The notes: generated by a model not told the origin, from the letters alone. A DNA stretch of 64,000 nucleotides from Chytridium lagenaria (GCA_025449115.1 JAHLKC010000023.1:1-64000); one strand, 5' to 3'. Counted from the first letter of the stretch, positions 1-13,291 are shown. A program made the numbers and translations.

Positions 1-419
1 TAGTTTTGAACACCATCTGCTGAAGGATTTGGTTGCGGAAGCGGGTGAGGTGGTGATGGGTACTTTGGGGCGGCAGACAAGGCGTTTAATGCGGCGGCGG
101 AAAATTGTGATGCTGCAGGCTGTCCAGTTGGCGCCCCGTAGTGTGGTGGATATTGTTGTTGATGATGTTGTTGTTGAGGGTGGACCACGGATTTATAGCC
201 CTGTGATGGCTGAACTGGTGACGACTGTTGTGAAGTGGAGAAGAAGGGATCCAGGTATTGCTGATGGTGACCTGCTGCCCTCATTGTCACTGGTGATGGT
301 GGTGGAGGGGCAAAGCAGTTTCTCGTGTAAGAAAGCCCATCTGCAGTATAGAATCCATATCCAGTTGAGTCCATTGGCGGAGCAGGCGCAGTGAACTCGA
401 ACGTTGCTCCTCCTGACAT
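1..419 (-). CDS. N-terminal part of a Q/P-rich protein, runs off the window
   Basis: An open frame of about 139 codons starts at an ATG on the minus strand (417-419) and stays open to base 1, so the gene is truncated by the window. The visible protein starts MSGGATFEF and is low in complexity. It has a proline cluster near residue 38, then Gln/His/Pro-rich stretches (residues about 75-100) and Ala/Pro-rich stretches. This composition is typical of disordered activation or scaffold regions in fungal regulators, but no folded domain is visible. The 80 bp upstream of the start carry a T-rich tract on the coding strand, as in many fungal leaders. The function cannot be judged from this fragment. 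Confidence 0.55.
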   Translation of the reverse strand, partial: MSGGATFEFTAPAPPMDSTGYGFYTADGLSYTRNCFAPPPPSPVTMRAAGHHQQYLDPFFSTSQQSSPVQPSQGYKSVVHPQQQHHQQQYPPHYGAPTGQPAASQFSAAALNALSAAPKYPSPPHPLPQPNPSADGVQN

Positions 420-1334
420 AGTTGCTTTCGTTGCTTCCGGTTGTTGGTTTCGACTCACCCCACACTTGAGTGAGGTAAAAAAAAAAATCGGGGGCGGACT
501 GCACAGAGAATTCAACACTCCCGTCTCAATCAGTCCTTTCCCAGAGGTTTGAGATGGGGATTGCCCCCCGTTCTCAAAATGACTGCCCTTCAATCCGAAT
601 GGCTGTTTCGATAATCAGCTTTTGACTTTAGAGTAGCTTTAAGATCTGTTGTCCTCCTATCGTTCCCAATCGCAAAGTCGAGAATCAAAGAGGAATGGAA
701 CAAGGACAAGTGGTACCCGTCCAGAATCGATAAAATGGAAGGTGGTGGAATGGAGGTGGTGAGTGAGAATGGCAAGGGGGTGTATGCCAGAATGCCAGAA
801 TACGACTGCAGATGTTTGAATCCGCGCAAATATTGAAAGACAATGGTTCAAGATAATCCTTTTTTCTGTCTCCAACCTCACACGCACAAGCACTTTTCGT
901 TCAGTGCAGCTTGCGTCCGAAGACCGAAGGAGGGACAAGATGGTGGTTGTGGTGGTGATGGGTGTGTAAAAGACGGAAGAATGAGAGAGAGTGTGTGTGT
1001 GTCTCTTTTCAAAGTGTAAAGAAACGGCCTCCTCAGAGTCGAAACATCAATTGAGACCAGCCAGCCAATGAGAAGCGCTTTCTCCTCCTTTACCCACTCG
1101 TTCAAAAAAGCACCGTCATCCATCCATCTGTGTCATTTTCTTTTTTATTTTTTTATTTTCACTTTCAATGCTCCGTATTTGAGCCATCTATTATGAAAAG
1201 ACAGTTCATTGGCTGTTTTCAACCAATGATGACACTAGGTGATACCTGCCATATGCTTTGTGCACCCATGAGTGCTGGCATGGAAAAAGGATGGATAAAG
1301 TCGAGAGAAAAGGCGGGAGAGAGGAAGGGAGGTC
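420..1334. other. Upstream region without a supported gene
   Basis: This stretch lies upstream of the minus-strand gene that starts at 419. It probably holds that gene's promoter and leader, with several CT/GA-rich tracts. The short open frames on either strand show no conserved motif, no consistent intron signals and no believable coding bias. I see nothing else in it. Confidence 0.4.
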
Positions 1335-1435
1335 CCTTCTTTCTTTCTTTCTTTCTTTCCACATTATTTTATTATTATTATTATTATTACATATTATTAT
1401 TATTATTATTTTATTATTATTATTTTTTTATTTAT
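1335..1435. repeat. Microsatellites (TTTC)n and (ATT)n
   Basis: A run of TTTC units (about 1338-1360) is followed by a long, slightly interrupted ATT/TTA repeat (about 1363-1430). An AAAT-type run follows near 1495-1510. These simple repeats create spurious Tyr/Leu/Ile-rich open frames on the plus strand. Confidence 0.9.
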
Positions 1436-1559
1436 CAATCTGCTTCATCCATCCATCACATTCCTCCCGCTTTTGGAGTTTAAATAATAATTAAAATAAA
1501 TAAATAAATATTAATTAATTATTATCAACAATTACAATTATTAGTAAATTAGTTTTTTA

Positions 1560-4500
1560 CTGATTGGAAGGAACAGGAACGAAAGGAAGGCAAAATTGAT
1601 CTCCTTGCGTGTGAAAAGGAGGAGGAGGGCACAACCTCCCACTCACACATCCAAAGCATGGCACCCCCTCCCCGCCATTCGCTTTGGTTTGACCTCATGA
1701 CGGTACCTACTCAGAAGTAGGAGGAAGTGGAGGCTGAACGGCGGGAGGGAGTAGTTTCAGTGGCGATATGGTAGGAGAGGCTTCAGTGGAGCAAGAAACC
1801 GTTCTGAGTGTTCTGGATCAAGACTTACGAATGATGACGTGGTAAGAGTGATTGACTGGAGATACGAAACAGCATTGTGCAGGTATGTCTACCGTAATGA
1901 AGTTCATCAGACATCAGTTCATCTCAATCTTTTGGTGAGTACGGTGTATATTTTCAATACGTCCCTTCACTGCCATAGAGCTTTACCCTCAATAACACAC
2001 AAGTTCCCATGGACTGAGATCCTGGAAGTGGAAATGGCAAAGGGGCTAAATTCTTACTGGCAGCAAACATTATTGAAGGAACTGGCTTATTTTATGTAAA
2101 GGCTGGAAGAGAGGGTAGTATCATTTGGCAACGCGAGTATTGTAAGTCAACTTTAAACGATGAGGGATAATTTCGAGATACCTCCTGAAGAGTTTAAACC
2201 GTGTATGGGATTTGTTCGACATATAAAGGTCAGCGTATCTGCATTATTACTTTATAAAGGTGTAGTATTTATAGTTATTGTTTGTTTTAATATTGTCGTC
2301 ACGTCTAGCGTTGACAACGATGCATGCACATGTGTAAACAGAGGTGTGTTGAAAAGTCACGATTGCTTTTTTGCACGATAATTGCCAGAGCGTGTGTAAA
2401 AAAGATTTTTCTGCAGCTGCGGTAAAGTGATGTCCATAATCCAGATCAAATATAAAATAAAGAGAGACGGCAAATCGAAAGCAAAGGCGGTTTTCGCAAC
2501 CCAGAGACTTTGTAAGTAGTATTGTGAAAACAGCAAGGACGAGTCAGTTAAGGATGAAATCACGTCCCTGCAGTATATAAGGCTAAGAAAAGTGGCTCGA
2601 GTAATTGCAGGAGTACTGAAAAAAAAAGATACGGTCAGAGACCTTCCGCAGCCTGTGTTATATGCTGCGCAGGAGTTATTAAATGAATATCATCGCCAAG
2701 TTACGTAACAGCATTTTAGGATATTTCTGCAGAGTGAAGCGGCATGAGCGAGAAGTAAGTAAACAGTGAGAAGAGATGGACAAGCCGAAAACGTTTCTAC
2801 GGTAAAGTCCTATATGGCGATAAGATTGTAAAAAGTTTCGGGTTTAAAAAGCGTGAGTCTGTAAAAGCTTATTAAGTCCAAGGCTTAGAGTGGGATAAGA
2901 GCGAGATCAGATGAAAATCAGTAATCCAAGTATTGACCATAATATACGCACTTTCGAGGACGACTCAAGAGTTGATAGAGAACCTTTGGTTTCGATGATA
3001 GTCCATGAGCATTTGATAGAATCCCTGTTATCCTATAGAGAGGACCCGCTGCTATTAACTTAGGTGAGATGTATGGCCAGAGTAATCTATTCCGCATATT
3101 AAGCAACATGAAATACGGGTAATTAATAATATTTGATATTAGCGTGAATTGATATTGGATAAAAAAGAACGGGGAGTGATGTAGGTCGATCTGGCTAAAC
3201 AGTACAAGCATTAGTTAGATCTGGTAGCCTGCCGCAATATGGGGAGAATCCAAAGACTGATGATCTGGACGACCCTTATAGTTTGGCGGTCCTTACAATC
3301 TACCGTGTTGAGGCTGCCGCAGTCCATCCGTTGTTCGATGCCGCCTCCTCTGCTGAGCCCTTAAAGGTCCAAAGGGTTTCCCGTGTTTTAGAGTCTTGGT
3401 TACACCGAAAAGTACGTACCCCTCGGCGCCTTAATTGGGGGTCCTCGTTCCTTCCCTCCATACCGCCTCTCTTCACCGCCCTTCAGATCCATCCGATCCG
3501 ACATTGGTCCTAACATGCATTTCATACTCGTCTTGAATTCCTAAGCTACGACATCTTGCTCACTGAAGTTCTGAACAACGCCAGGAACTGGATGTGTTTT
3601 GTGAGAGACGAAAAAGTCTGTGAGACGGCGTCTGTTTGTCCAAATTTCTGCTTCCGAGGTTCCAAGCTCAGGAGAGACTTAATCATTTACCAATGTAGTG
3701 GGAAGTCTTAAACTTAAGCTCGGACCTCATCATTTCATGCGATCCCAGCCTCGGCCCACCTCTAGTAACTCAAAAGACACCACTTCAACTGGGTATAAAT
3801 CCACTCTTTACGAGGACAATATGCAACTCATCGACAGAAGCTATGCAAGCATTTCTATACCCATTTCGTTGTCTTCGCGATTCTTTTATTTTGCATTTCC
3901 TGTTAGATATTGTGATGCATCAACACTGGTTGATCTACATATCTTTGCATCTGGGCTCGACGATGTCTAAATGATGAATTCAGTTAAAGTGACCGAGTGC
4001 TCCCCCATTCTTTGCTTTAACACTGCAGAAGGTTCTTTGAAAGGTCTTGGATTCCTTTTAATGTAAGTTTTTTTTATCCCTTTTTTAATTGTATGTTCTT
4101 TTGCTGAAGTTGACTTTCTTTATTCCACACATTTTTCTTTTAACCTTTCATGATTCTCCCTCGTTTCAAAAACCCAGTACTTTCGGAGTTGGACCTCGGT
4201 TCCGGTGTAGACCATGGGGAATGTATTGGATTAATACAAAGAATCCATTCGATCACCGTCTTGCTACTTTCTATCAAACCATTGATATCGCCTTATCAAC
4301 TCATCAGGTTCATCCCTTCAACATCCAGATATAACCTGACTCAAATTAACCCCACAACGGATCGGCGCAAACCGCAAAATCAAACTCCTATGCGTACAAG
4401 CCGTTGAAATTAACGGACTGTCTTTGGACATGAACCTTACCGGGATCCGATGGGAAAAGTCGTTTAAATTCTGAATCGGTCCGATCAAAGATTTTGTCTA

Positions 4501-7426
4501 TAGACTCAAAAGAGACTTTGACCTGAGCAACTTCACCGCAAGATATTTTCGACCTCAAGCTCTTTCTGGCAAACGGATCTAAAGCTCGGTTGGGGTCTAA
4601 TAACATATGCTGGACGTCATTCTTCCAATACCAGCCCACAATGACAGTGTGGGTCCATAAGCACCCCCCATCTGCAACATTCGCACGGTTTCCTGATATA
4701 TCGTCGCTCATGGGAAAGCGCATTTTCCCACTCCCACGGCAAAGGTCATCGCTTCTAGGACCCACAACAATTGATGTGTTCCAATGGCTGGCTTAATTGA
4801 AGGCGCAGTAAGAAAGTCTTTCCTGCTTTTTTTTTGGCTTACTCCGTCAACTGAAGCGATTCATCCACGTACCAACTAATTCCAACCTTCGTCTACAGCC
4901 ATACGAATCTTCTCCGCATCTCTGAATGTCTCTTTAGTCCATCTCAATACTCCCTGTTATCTCGGGATGACTTTCCCTCTAGTTCGCTTCAACGCGTACA
5001 TGTACACTTGCTATTAATTGAGTCACAGGTTAGTTTTGGTAATATTCTTTCCTTATTGCTTTTTCTTTCTGCCATCCTCGTTGATTATAAACAAGCCTTC
5101 TCCGTCGTTCTTCAAGCAGCATAAGTAGCCGAATAGGTAATTGTACTTATGGTATTCCGCTCAATGTCATCTGCAGCTCATTTCTAACACTTTACCCCAT
5201 ACCAGTTGTATTTCGGCGCTGGATCATTTTAGAAACGGGCTTTGTGTACCAGGTAAAACCTCATATCTCATGGCTAATACACCGACCTTTTTTTAACTTC
5301 ATCGGATTGGTTTCGCAACACCGTCGACTACATCACCTTTCCAAGATATCTTCGATTTGGCATTAAAGCCTTGAACTTTCGCCATTCTCATGCACCACTT
5401 CACCGATTTTAAACGCTCACGCCTGTCGTTGTTCAACGTCGCTGACCGCTATTGCTCGCTGGAGATGTTACAGTCGAAGAACGTGAACTTGCACACCAGC
5501 TTTGAAACACCATCCTCGTCAGCTGCAACCAACTACTTTTCCTCACCGCAGTCGTTGGACGAAGATGTCAAGGACACCACACCAACATCCAATCTAGTAT
5601 CCTGGTGAGTCCTATCCGAACCCCACTGCCTTTATTAAATAATCACTTCGACTTTTACCCTTATCAACTGTTGCTCTCTCTCCAATGCGTGAAGTGATCA
5701 GAGAAGTGGAGAAAAGAGGTCGGATGAAGGTAAGGCTTGTTATCTCTTGCCGTTATATTTTTATTTCTTCTTCTCTCCATTACTTTGTTTCTACCGTCAC
5801 CACACCGTTTCGCCGTCCTTTCGCTCTCCTTTGATAATCACAAATTCCCTTAGCCACGGCACTCTGCATACTTCGTGTCAAACGCCTGGCTCGGTTTTCT
5901 TCACTTGGCTATCTTCACTTCAAGAATATTATGAGACTGAACCTGCGATTATGTCGGCCCCTCAATTAAGACAATGACGAGAATCTCTCTATCTCTATGA
6001 TCAACCCTTAACGACTTCTACTGGCGTTACTATGTCCACCTCACACCTCATCCCGCTGATTACCCGTTAACAAGCAAACAGCCGCTTTCCTTTTGAGTTT
6101 ATTCCAACTTTCTCACGATCTCAAGCCATTCGCTGGCTACAGGAAAACATCATTTTGATCAACCGTAAGGAATGCAAATTGTTCGGTATACCAAGCAAGA
6201 AAATCCGATCAATTTGACTCAAAGCTGAATTCCGCGGATGGTGGAGCCGATGCTTTTACGACTTGCAACGAGGAGAGCATTTTTAATAGCACTTTGTATA
6301 CTGATATGCTTTGGGCGAAGATTAGTACTAAATCGGTGAGTGTTATTACAACTCCATTTATTTTCAAACAACAATATCTATTGCGTAGACTCTGTCTTTC
6401 TATCCTTCTTTTGTAGGATCTTCTTGGATCACAACGTTTCTTAAACTAGGTAGAATTACAACCAATACTTTCATTTCTCTTTTTCATCACCCTCACTTTT
6501 TTCGCCCCAAGAACATAACGCTCGATGTGCTTTTTAGATATTCGGGACCTCGTGATTTGCGGTTCTATCGGATCAAAGTCTCTGTGTTGCACCCTTAAAC
6601 TGCATATTTGAGGTATCCTTTTGGTCGTCGTTGGTTTTTCGTCGACACACACCAGCCCGCTGCTCGATCCGATAAATTAGATGGGATTTACGGAATCCGG
6701 TTGACCGTATAAAGGGATTCGATTAATTTAAAACCATAACTATGCTCAAGCTGTTGTTAAAGTATACTCATCGTCACCAAGGTTTGCTCTCTTATACTAC
6801 CTATAGTTATTTTTTATATTTGTACTTTAATTTATAAAGTGAGGTTTCTATAATCACACCGTCATTCACTAAGTCTATTTTTTCCCCCTCTCATTGATGT
6901 GACTTCCTACTATATTACGAGGAAAAGTAAATTCTGAGGCGAGTATACCTTTTTGCAGTCGAGAGTCTGGAAGGCTACTTCAGTCCTTCGGCATCATAAA
7001 TATTTGAGGCACCAAACCGCCCCCCTTGCTTTTTCTGGTTTATCGGTACTCATACGATGCACCCAGGATTCCCTCGTGGCCTGCCCCTAACGACGGCGCT
7101 TCCCAACCGTTTTTGAATGAAAAAAACTTTACGGTGGTGTTGTTGTGGTAATGAAACTTTGTGCGATTCCTTTGGGTCGATGTCAAACCTCAAACAAAAA
7201 AATAAAAATCGAATATTGCTGGGAGATCATCCGTTGCTCATCCCCAGATTCAACACCGAAAACCAACTTCATTTCTCGGCCTTCTGACATTGTGGATTCA
7301 TTTGTTTCATCTTCTGGGAAGTAAGGTGGTGTCGGACGCCTTACTGAGTATCCGCCGAAGTGTGCTTTTCGTCAAGTTTGGAAGAAAGCGTTTTTGGGTG
7401 CCGCCCGTTTTGTTTAGAGCAAAAAC
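1560..7426. other. Gene-poor AT-rich region, no intact gene recognised
   Basis: Nearly 6 kb with only short open frames (longest 125 codons, minus strand, 4388-4765). Some stretches (3283-3513, 4388-4765, 5390-5608) have coding-like composition and splice-like signals (for example GTGAGT near 6335). No two neighbouring pieces could be joined into a protein I recognise. It may hold a strongly decayed gene or transposon, but I cannot say which. The last 300 bp would contain the promoter of the gene starting at 7427. Confidence 0.4.
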
Positions 7427-8578
7427 ATGGATACAGAAGGCTTGAGACCGTCTGTGGTTTTGCGGTTTGACGACAAGGATATGAAGATGATTGTTGATTA
7501 CCCCCAGGATGAGGAGTTGGAGTGGACAAAAGATGAGCTTGAGCTTCGCACCATGCAGGCTATACACTCGGGTCCTTCAAATCATCTGCACCAACCCCCA
7601 CCGTCTCATCTATGCTCTAGCTAGTCGTGTCTTCACCATCAAGTCAGTAAGGCCTCTGGGCGGAAGAACGCCAGAGTACCGCTTGTATGATGGAACAACG
7701 CCTGATGATCTCCTGGAGTTCATTATTTCAAAGTGTGTGGAGCCTCCATTGAATGGGAGAGGGAGAAAAAGGGTTCTTCCCGGGGATTGCCTTCGCTCCG
7801 TCATCGACGAGCTTAATGAGATGATTAGATTGCATCGTGGAGGGTACAAGGATGAGATGGATAACCTGGTTTTAAGCGGCATGTCTAAAGCGGGTCATTT
7901 TGAGAACCAGGCGAAACTCGTCATTCCTGAACATCTTCGGCACGGCGCGACAGGTATCTATCCCGCCATTCATCACTCGCCATTCTTTTAATAACGCGTA
8001 CTGCCTCTTTTCTTTCTAATTTCACTCATTGTATTCGTCAAGCTTTAAAACCTTTAGAACTCGCATCACGCAAGAAGAAGAAAGCTCTTCTGCCAGGAAG
8101 CGCCGAATCGCCTCGAAAAAGCCTTACACAATCCTTAAAGAGAAAAGACTCCAATTTCCCATCCCACCTCCCCTCTTCCATACTTTTAGATGCGTCCCTC
8201 CCTCCCTTGACCATGCACCCACATCAACGTCAAATCTACCCATCTCCCTTCCCTCCACCCCTGTCCGGCATGAGCAATGTATACCCAAATCCTTCTTACT
8301 TCAACCACCCCAACTACACCGCCTTCTCATCAAAACTCTCAACTATCCCATATCCAATGTATCCACCTAGTACAGCACCTGTCGCAGAGTCGTTTTCTAC
8401 AATGCCTGATTACGCAAAATGGCGGAAACGGAGTTGGTCATCATTGAACGAGATGGCAGAGGCAGCAGTTGGTGTCGATACATCCAACGTCGCGATTCCT
8501 CCCACTCCCGCATTTCCTGAGGGAACGTTTTGGAATGAATATTCGCAACAAGATGTGAAAAGGGAACGCTTAGATTAA
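7427..8578 (+). CDS. Orphan three-exon gene, basic tract then Pro/Ser-rich tail
   Basis: The model has exons 7427-7571, 7621-7953 and 8043-8578, and reads as one frame of 337 residues. Introns are 49 bp (GTCCTT...CTAG, a weak donor) and 89 bp (GTATCT...CAAG), both phase 1. The N-terminal 160 residues look folded: mixed charge, with an acidic stretch near residue 30. A Lys/Arg-rich patch (RKKKK) at the start of exon 3 could be a nuclear localisation signal. The rest is Pro/Tyr/Ser-rich and ends KRERLD, close to a SUMO-type site. I do not recognise the family. A regulatory nuclear protein is a guess from composition only. The exon 1/2 junction is the least certain part, because the downstream frame also stays open through the proposed intron. 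Confidence 0.6.
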
Positions 8579-10890
8579 GCTCTGGGTTTCTTTCTTGTCG
8601 ATATGGTCTACCCTTATTCCCGTTGAACGTCTATGTCATTGTATTGAAGTTGGGATGTTCCTTTAATGTATAAATCTATTAATTTTAATATGAGTTTTTT
8701 TGGCGATTTTATATTTCTTTTTTGGCGAACTCTGGCCGATGTAAGATATCCGTATTTTCCAAGTTTTTTGCATATTTGTTTTGCAGCGGATAACTACTGT
8801 TAGACGACGGAATGGTTATTAGGTTGAAAAAATTTGCACGAGCACACAGGGAAGGGACTCCAGCGTCTGTTTGATGCGAAGATAATGGTGTAAGCCTGCT
8901 CACGTTCTCCGACTTTTAAAAGCGACTGTAGACGGACCTCGGCCTTTAAAAGGTAGATCTTTGTTTTTAAGATATGAGAAAACCGATAACGATCTAACCG
9001 TTCAAATTGGAATGCCAGTAGGCTAACTAACTATATTGAAGTCTGAGATATCCTGATTCATTGATCGTTCTCTTGAAGATCCACTTTGCTATCTAATTTC
9101 GTGGAAGGTTTAAATGATACTGTCATTCAGGTTTTCTCACCTGGAAAAGCAAAAGAAGCGTTAATTAGTATACATCTGTCGATAAAGCAACATACCGAAT
9201 TAGATGTTTATTCAGAAGAACCTGACTAAAGTTGACTTTTAGAACATAACATTTTTATAGCGTTAGAGTATTACTTTTCTGCATCTCCAGCACCCGGCCC
9301 CCTATCCACAAATTGCAAGTTGAAATCCTGCATCGTCGATGCTGCTTGATTTATTAACTTTTGAGTATATCTTTATTCCAAATTCTCATTCTTATTTACT
9401 TTTTTGTCTTCCTCCGATATCCTCTGCATAAAGTCATCTAAAATTTCTTTTTCCTGTGTACAGATATCTACAAGGGAGAACGTATTATAAAGGGATTTTT
9501 TTATATCCGAGTCTATTACGAAAAAGAAACGTAACGATTCGTCAGCCTCGTTTTCCAAAAGAGCAATATTGAATCAAGTCAAGGCTTCCATCCGGTAGAT
9601 CGCCTTTACGAAAGTGGGTGACTGTAGGCGGGTCAACCCAGTGGAGCCCTGATCGTTAAGGGGGTTCAGGATTTAGGATTTGAGATTGACAGCGATCAAT
9701 CTTCAAGGATTCTGTAATTACTTCGACATTTGGTGGTATCACGTATGCAGTATAGGAATGTCGCGGTGTTTTCGCTTGCTAGTCGGTAAACTTTTATGAC
9801 ATATGCATTTGGTCTTATTGGCAGGATTTATGGACTGCGTTATGGTCCGGTGTTTGATGTTGGTATGGAAGTCGAGGTTCGTGTTTTCATATTGACGTAC
9901 AACCCCGTTTCTGTCATAGTTTTAGTAGTTTATAATTGTTAAGTGGAATGTCGGACCTGAGGACTTTTGCAAGTGGCATTGAGGATTACTAACAGTACAT
10001 AGTATATGTGTACCGCGTTGTTAAGCTGAAGGATGTTTATGGAGTCGGGCTTTTACTTCAGGTTAGGATAAACTTGTTCGACAATTACACCCTATTATCT
10101 GATTCACAGCTTACGCTCTTGATGGCTTATGCCTGCGTTTTTTTTTTCTTTTCTTCCGGTTGCTTGACTCCTAGATAGAAAATCGGTATCAATAACGAGC
10201 AAGACTTGTGAAGGTACCTATTGCTTTTTTTTGTTTCCGAAAATTACTTCGACCTTGGAGTCATGAATTTGGAAGATAAACGGGCGAAGGAAGTGGAAAA
10301 AGTTACGCTGACTGCGTAAAAGATGGAGATTCTGTTTAGCCCGGAACCTACAGTGGTCTCTATCTGTATGTTGATGTGTTTCCAAAGTATAGTTGCTCAA
10401 GAGTACAAACGGTGAAAGTTCCTGCCACGCCAACCCATCAGACACCGAGGATTCGAAGATCTGACTTCCTGTGACGCCGAGGTACATGGGATTTATTTTC
10501 GTCTAAGCCGGGTTTAAAAAAACATTAGAGCCGTGCTGGTGAAGACTCAATGAGATTCTATTGTCCTGTTTCTGGCCGCACTGATACAAAAAAAAAAAAA
10601 ATCAAAAATATCAAAAACGAAGACTTCCTTCTGCGTCTCGAATTAATAAAAAAAAAACTGACTGTGGGGCGTCTATGTACGTTGCATGCGATCGCATTGT
10701 TGCTGATTTTAGACTTGTAGGCACCATGCACAACGCAAATTCTTTAGTGAGGTTTTATTTATAACTTATTTCGAACCAATATTTAACAATCATACTTCCA
10801 AAGGCATTTCATCTTCAACCATAAGCACGGGGTATATTTTTAATAGGAAGGCAGAATATCGCGGAACGGGAATCAGCGTAAAAGAACGCA
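8579..10890. other. Intergenic AT-rich region
   Basis: This is the 3' flank of the 7427-8578 gene, followed by about 2 kb with no convincing gene. A 61-codon charged open frame on the minus strand (9373-9558, Glu/Lys-rich) and an 89-codon one (10218-10487) have no recognisable motif. Poly(A) tracts occur near 10587 and 10645. Confidence 0.4.
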
Positions 10891-11576
10891 TTATGAATCA
10901 AAAAAGGCCCTTCTCTGCTCCGCAAATGAGCGTCTCATCTTTACAGCCTTTTCAAACAAGCTCAGGTCCAGCCCATCGACGTTCCTGACGATGCGCGCCC
11001 GAAGTACAACAACGCCTCCTCCAATATGTCGCGGGGGATTGGATGTGACGGGTGATGAAGCTAATTCGGGGTTGTCAACCTTTGTGTAAGAGTCAGCCAG
11101 ATTGTCGGACGTCTGTCCAAGTGAACGGACGAAAAAACCGAAGGAAAGAAGGAAGGAGAGACGGAAGAGACGAACTTGGAAGTCATCGAGGTCTCCAATT
11201 AATTGAAGGAGAGACTTTGGACTATGCTTATCCATGATGCCGAGAAGTGTTGTATCGACGAGGAGGTCTTTACCGCCATAAGAGAGGAGGCCGAGATTCA
11301 GCCTCGGATCAAAAGTTTTGAGACTAAAGGTTGAAAATGATAGAGTCATGATGTGATGTTGGAAAGGAAAGAATGAGATGAAAATGCGAGAATATTGTAG
11401 TGATTACTCTAATGCTTGTCGCCGATCGATAAGGGAAAAAGGGGTATGAGGATCAAACAAACATACCATCCTGTGACTCTCACAGTCTCCCCAACTTTTC
11501 CATCAGCACTCTCAATGATCTCTGAGATCAAAAAGATCTCTCCATGCCTCCTCTCGACTGCGTCTCTTGCGAGCAT
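10891..11576 (-). CDS. TEN1: TEN1-like CST complex subunit (telomere OB-fold protein)
   Basis: The model has three exons: 11576-11467, 11323-11176 and 11079-10891. It gives 148 residues, close to the small size of TEN1 (human about 123). Introns run GTATGT...TTTAG and GTTCGT...CTGAC...CAAAG; the second is 96 bp and in frame, so it is easily missed. The protein is one predicted OB fold: an N-terminal strand set around EIFLISEII and VGETVRVTG, a central GLLSYGGKDLLVDTTLL segment, then LLQLIGDLDDF. The last 40 residues follow the TEN1 pattern of a strand (VVLRARIVRNVDGLDLSLF) and a closing basic helix with many Arg. In other eukaryotes TEN1 binds STN1 in the CST complex, caps telomeres and assists polymerase alpha fill-in. 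The assignment rests on pattern similarity along the whole length, not on a database search. Confidence 0.65.
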
Positions 11577-11902
11577 CGTTTAGTCTCGGGCCGTCTCCTC
11601 AGAAAATGACGGATATTCGCTGACAAAGAATCCAAGCAAAAAGAATGTGCAACAAACACGGTCACATGCAGGAGGGTAGGGTATGGAGCTTATCTTGCTA
11701 CGGCATCTTAAAATACTGTGCTCTCGGCATCATTAGTGTGCTGCTGGCTTTGCGAGATCCTCATTCCTTTCTCAGTCATCACTCATCACACTTATCGACC
11801 TTGATCGCGGATTTAAACCACCTCTCAAACTGCCCGACTCCTTCCTTCCTATCCTCCGTCACTCGTTTTTGACACACTCGATCCATTTCCTCTCAAACAA
11901 CA
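11577..11902. promoter_or_regulatory. Divergent intergenic region between TEN1 and the hydroxylase gene
   Basis: These 326 bp separate the starts of two genes transcribed away from each other, so both promoters must lie here. The plus-strand leader has the CT-rich tract and the CAACA context just before the hydroxylase ATG. I see no recognisable operator. Confidence 0.4.
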
Positions 11903-13096
11903 ATGAGTGAAGTCTCACAAAAACCGTGCAGGCTGCATGGCTCGCATCCCTCAAGAAGCTGGAGGTACGTTACATCGCAAATACACATGAAACTCATTTG
12001 ACAACAGACTCTTCCTAAAGGCCAACGCACTGTCCTCACTTATATCCTCGCTCCTTACATCGCCTCTACTGCCGCCAATGCTATTGTCTCCGCGATCGCA
12101 GAGATCTTAGACGCTATGCACCAAAGTGGTTCTGGGACCGCTACAAGATTCTCTACAAGGATGGAAAGAGGGAGCAGTACCCGATCAGAGAGGTGCTCAA
12201 GCAGAGCTTGTACGCTCAGATGTTCTTGCTCGCCACTTCTGTGATGGGGCTGCTATTTCCCGCCTTTCTTAAAGGTATGTCCTTGTTTTATAGCTGCTGT
12301 AAAAATGCGGGATATTCAGGAATAAGGTGTTTACTGTCCTATTCTTGCAGATGTCAAAATCCGTGCCTCGCCCTTTGGAGTTCGGAAAGACTCTACTTCT
12401 CATGGCTTTTGTGGATGATCTCTGGTTTTACATCAACCACAGGACTTTACATACCAACAAATGGCTTTGGGAAAACGTCCACAGCCTTCATCATAAGATG
12501 ATGGTGAGTATCTCTGTTCTGATAAGACCATAGCTTTTGTTTTAACCACTCGTACAGAACCCTACCGCCCTTTCTACCAATTTCCTTCACCCCCTCGAGA
12601 TGCTTCTCGTATCCATCGGCACTATTGCTGCTGCGGTTGGTGTTTCTTTTTCTCTGTTCATTTACTTAGTCGACTTTCCACTGACTTGTATAAAGGCCGT
12701 CGTGCGTCCCCACTATGTCCCCTTCCTTTTCTTCATCTTTATCCGTACTGCCGAGGATGTTGGAAACCACTCTGGGTGGGACTTCCCCTTCCTTCCATCG
12801 CATTGGAGTACGTACATACATTTATTTTCTATTACCTTTTTTATTTCTTTTTCTCCGAACCCCTGCTTATGGCATTCAATTTTTAGTCCCTGGCCACGTA
12901 ACCGCCCGGTTCCATGACACCCACCATGCTCTTTCCAACTACCAAGGAAAGGCAAAGAACCTTGCCACCACTTTCACCGTGAGTTTTCCGCGCCTTCATT
13001 TTACCCACAAGCTTTTTACTAAACTATACTCTCCAGTTCTGGGACAAGATATTCGGAAGTTATTCTAAGGGATACCAGAAGAAGAAGGTTAATTAG
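11903..13096 (+). CDS. Fatty acid hydroxylase / C4-sterol-methyl-oxidase family protein, with three 1-bp frameshifts
   Basis: This is a membrane di-iron oxygenase of the sterol desaturase superfamily, which hydroxylates sterol or lipid substrates in the ER. The histidine boxes are all present: HRTLH (exon 3), HSLHH (exon 3) and HDTHH (exon 6), plus the ENxHSGWDFPF-like motif seen as NHSGWDFPF. Seven exons fit: 11903-11964, 12008-12274, 12351-12503, 12558-12641, 12696-12807, 12887-12978 and 13037-13096, ending KKKVN. The 3' half is intact. The 5' half needs three single-base corrections: an A run near 11922 one base short, a missing base near 12111, and a T run near 12380 one base long. The protein pattern continues perfectly across each break, so sequence error is more likely than decay. 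The protein is closest in layout to C4-methylsterol oxidase-like proteins; the substrate is not determined. Confidence 0.75.
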
Positions 13097-13291
13097 AAGG
13101 AATACTCGCCTCTGCACCGTCGTCGTTGTTTTCTTATTCTCCAATTGCTTTTCTGACCTGCCTAATGGATTCAAAGTCCTCATTTCATTTAAATATATAA
13201 AGACTCATTATCTCAGTATTTTATTTGTTGTATATTGTGCGATTGTACGCTGAAGGAATGGTTCGTTTGTAATCGTGTTCCAAATAATGGT

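Noticed and set aside
4388..4765. 125-codon minus-strand open frame with protein-like composition
   Set aside because: No start context, no adjoining exon, no recognised motif; kept only as a note in the gene-poor region.
11903..13096. Calling the hydroxylase a pseudogene
   Set aside because: All histidine boxes and all introns are intact and only single-base shifts, two in homopolymers, break it; sequence error is the simpler explanation.
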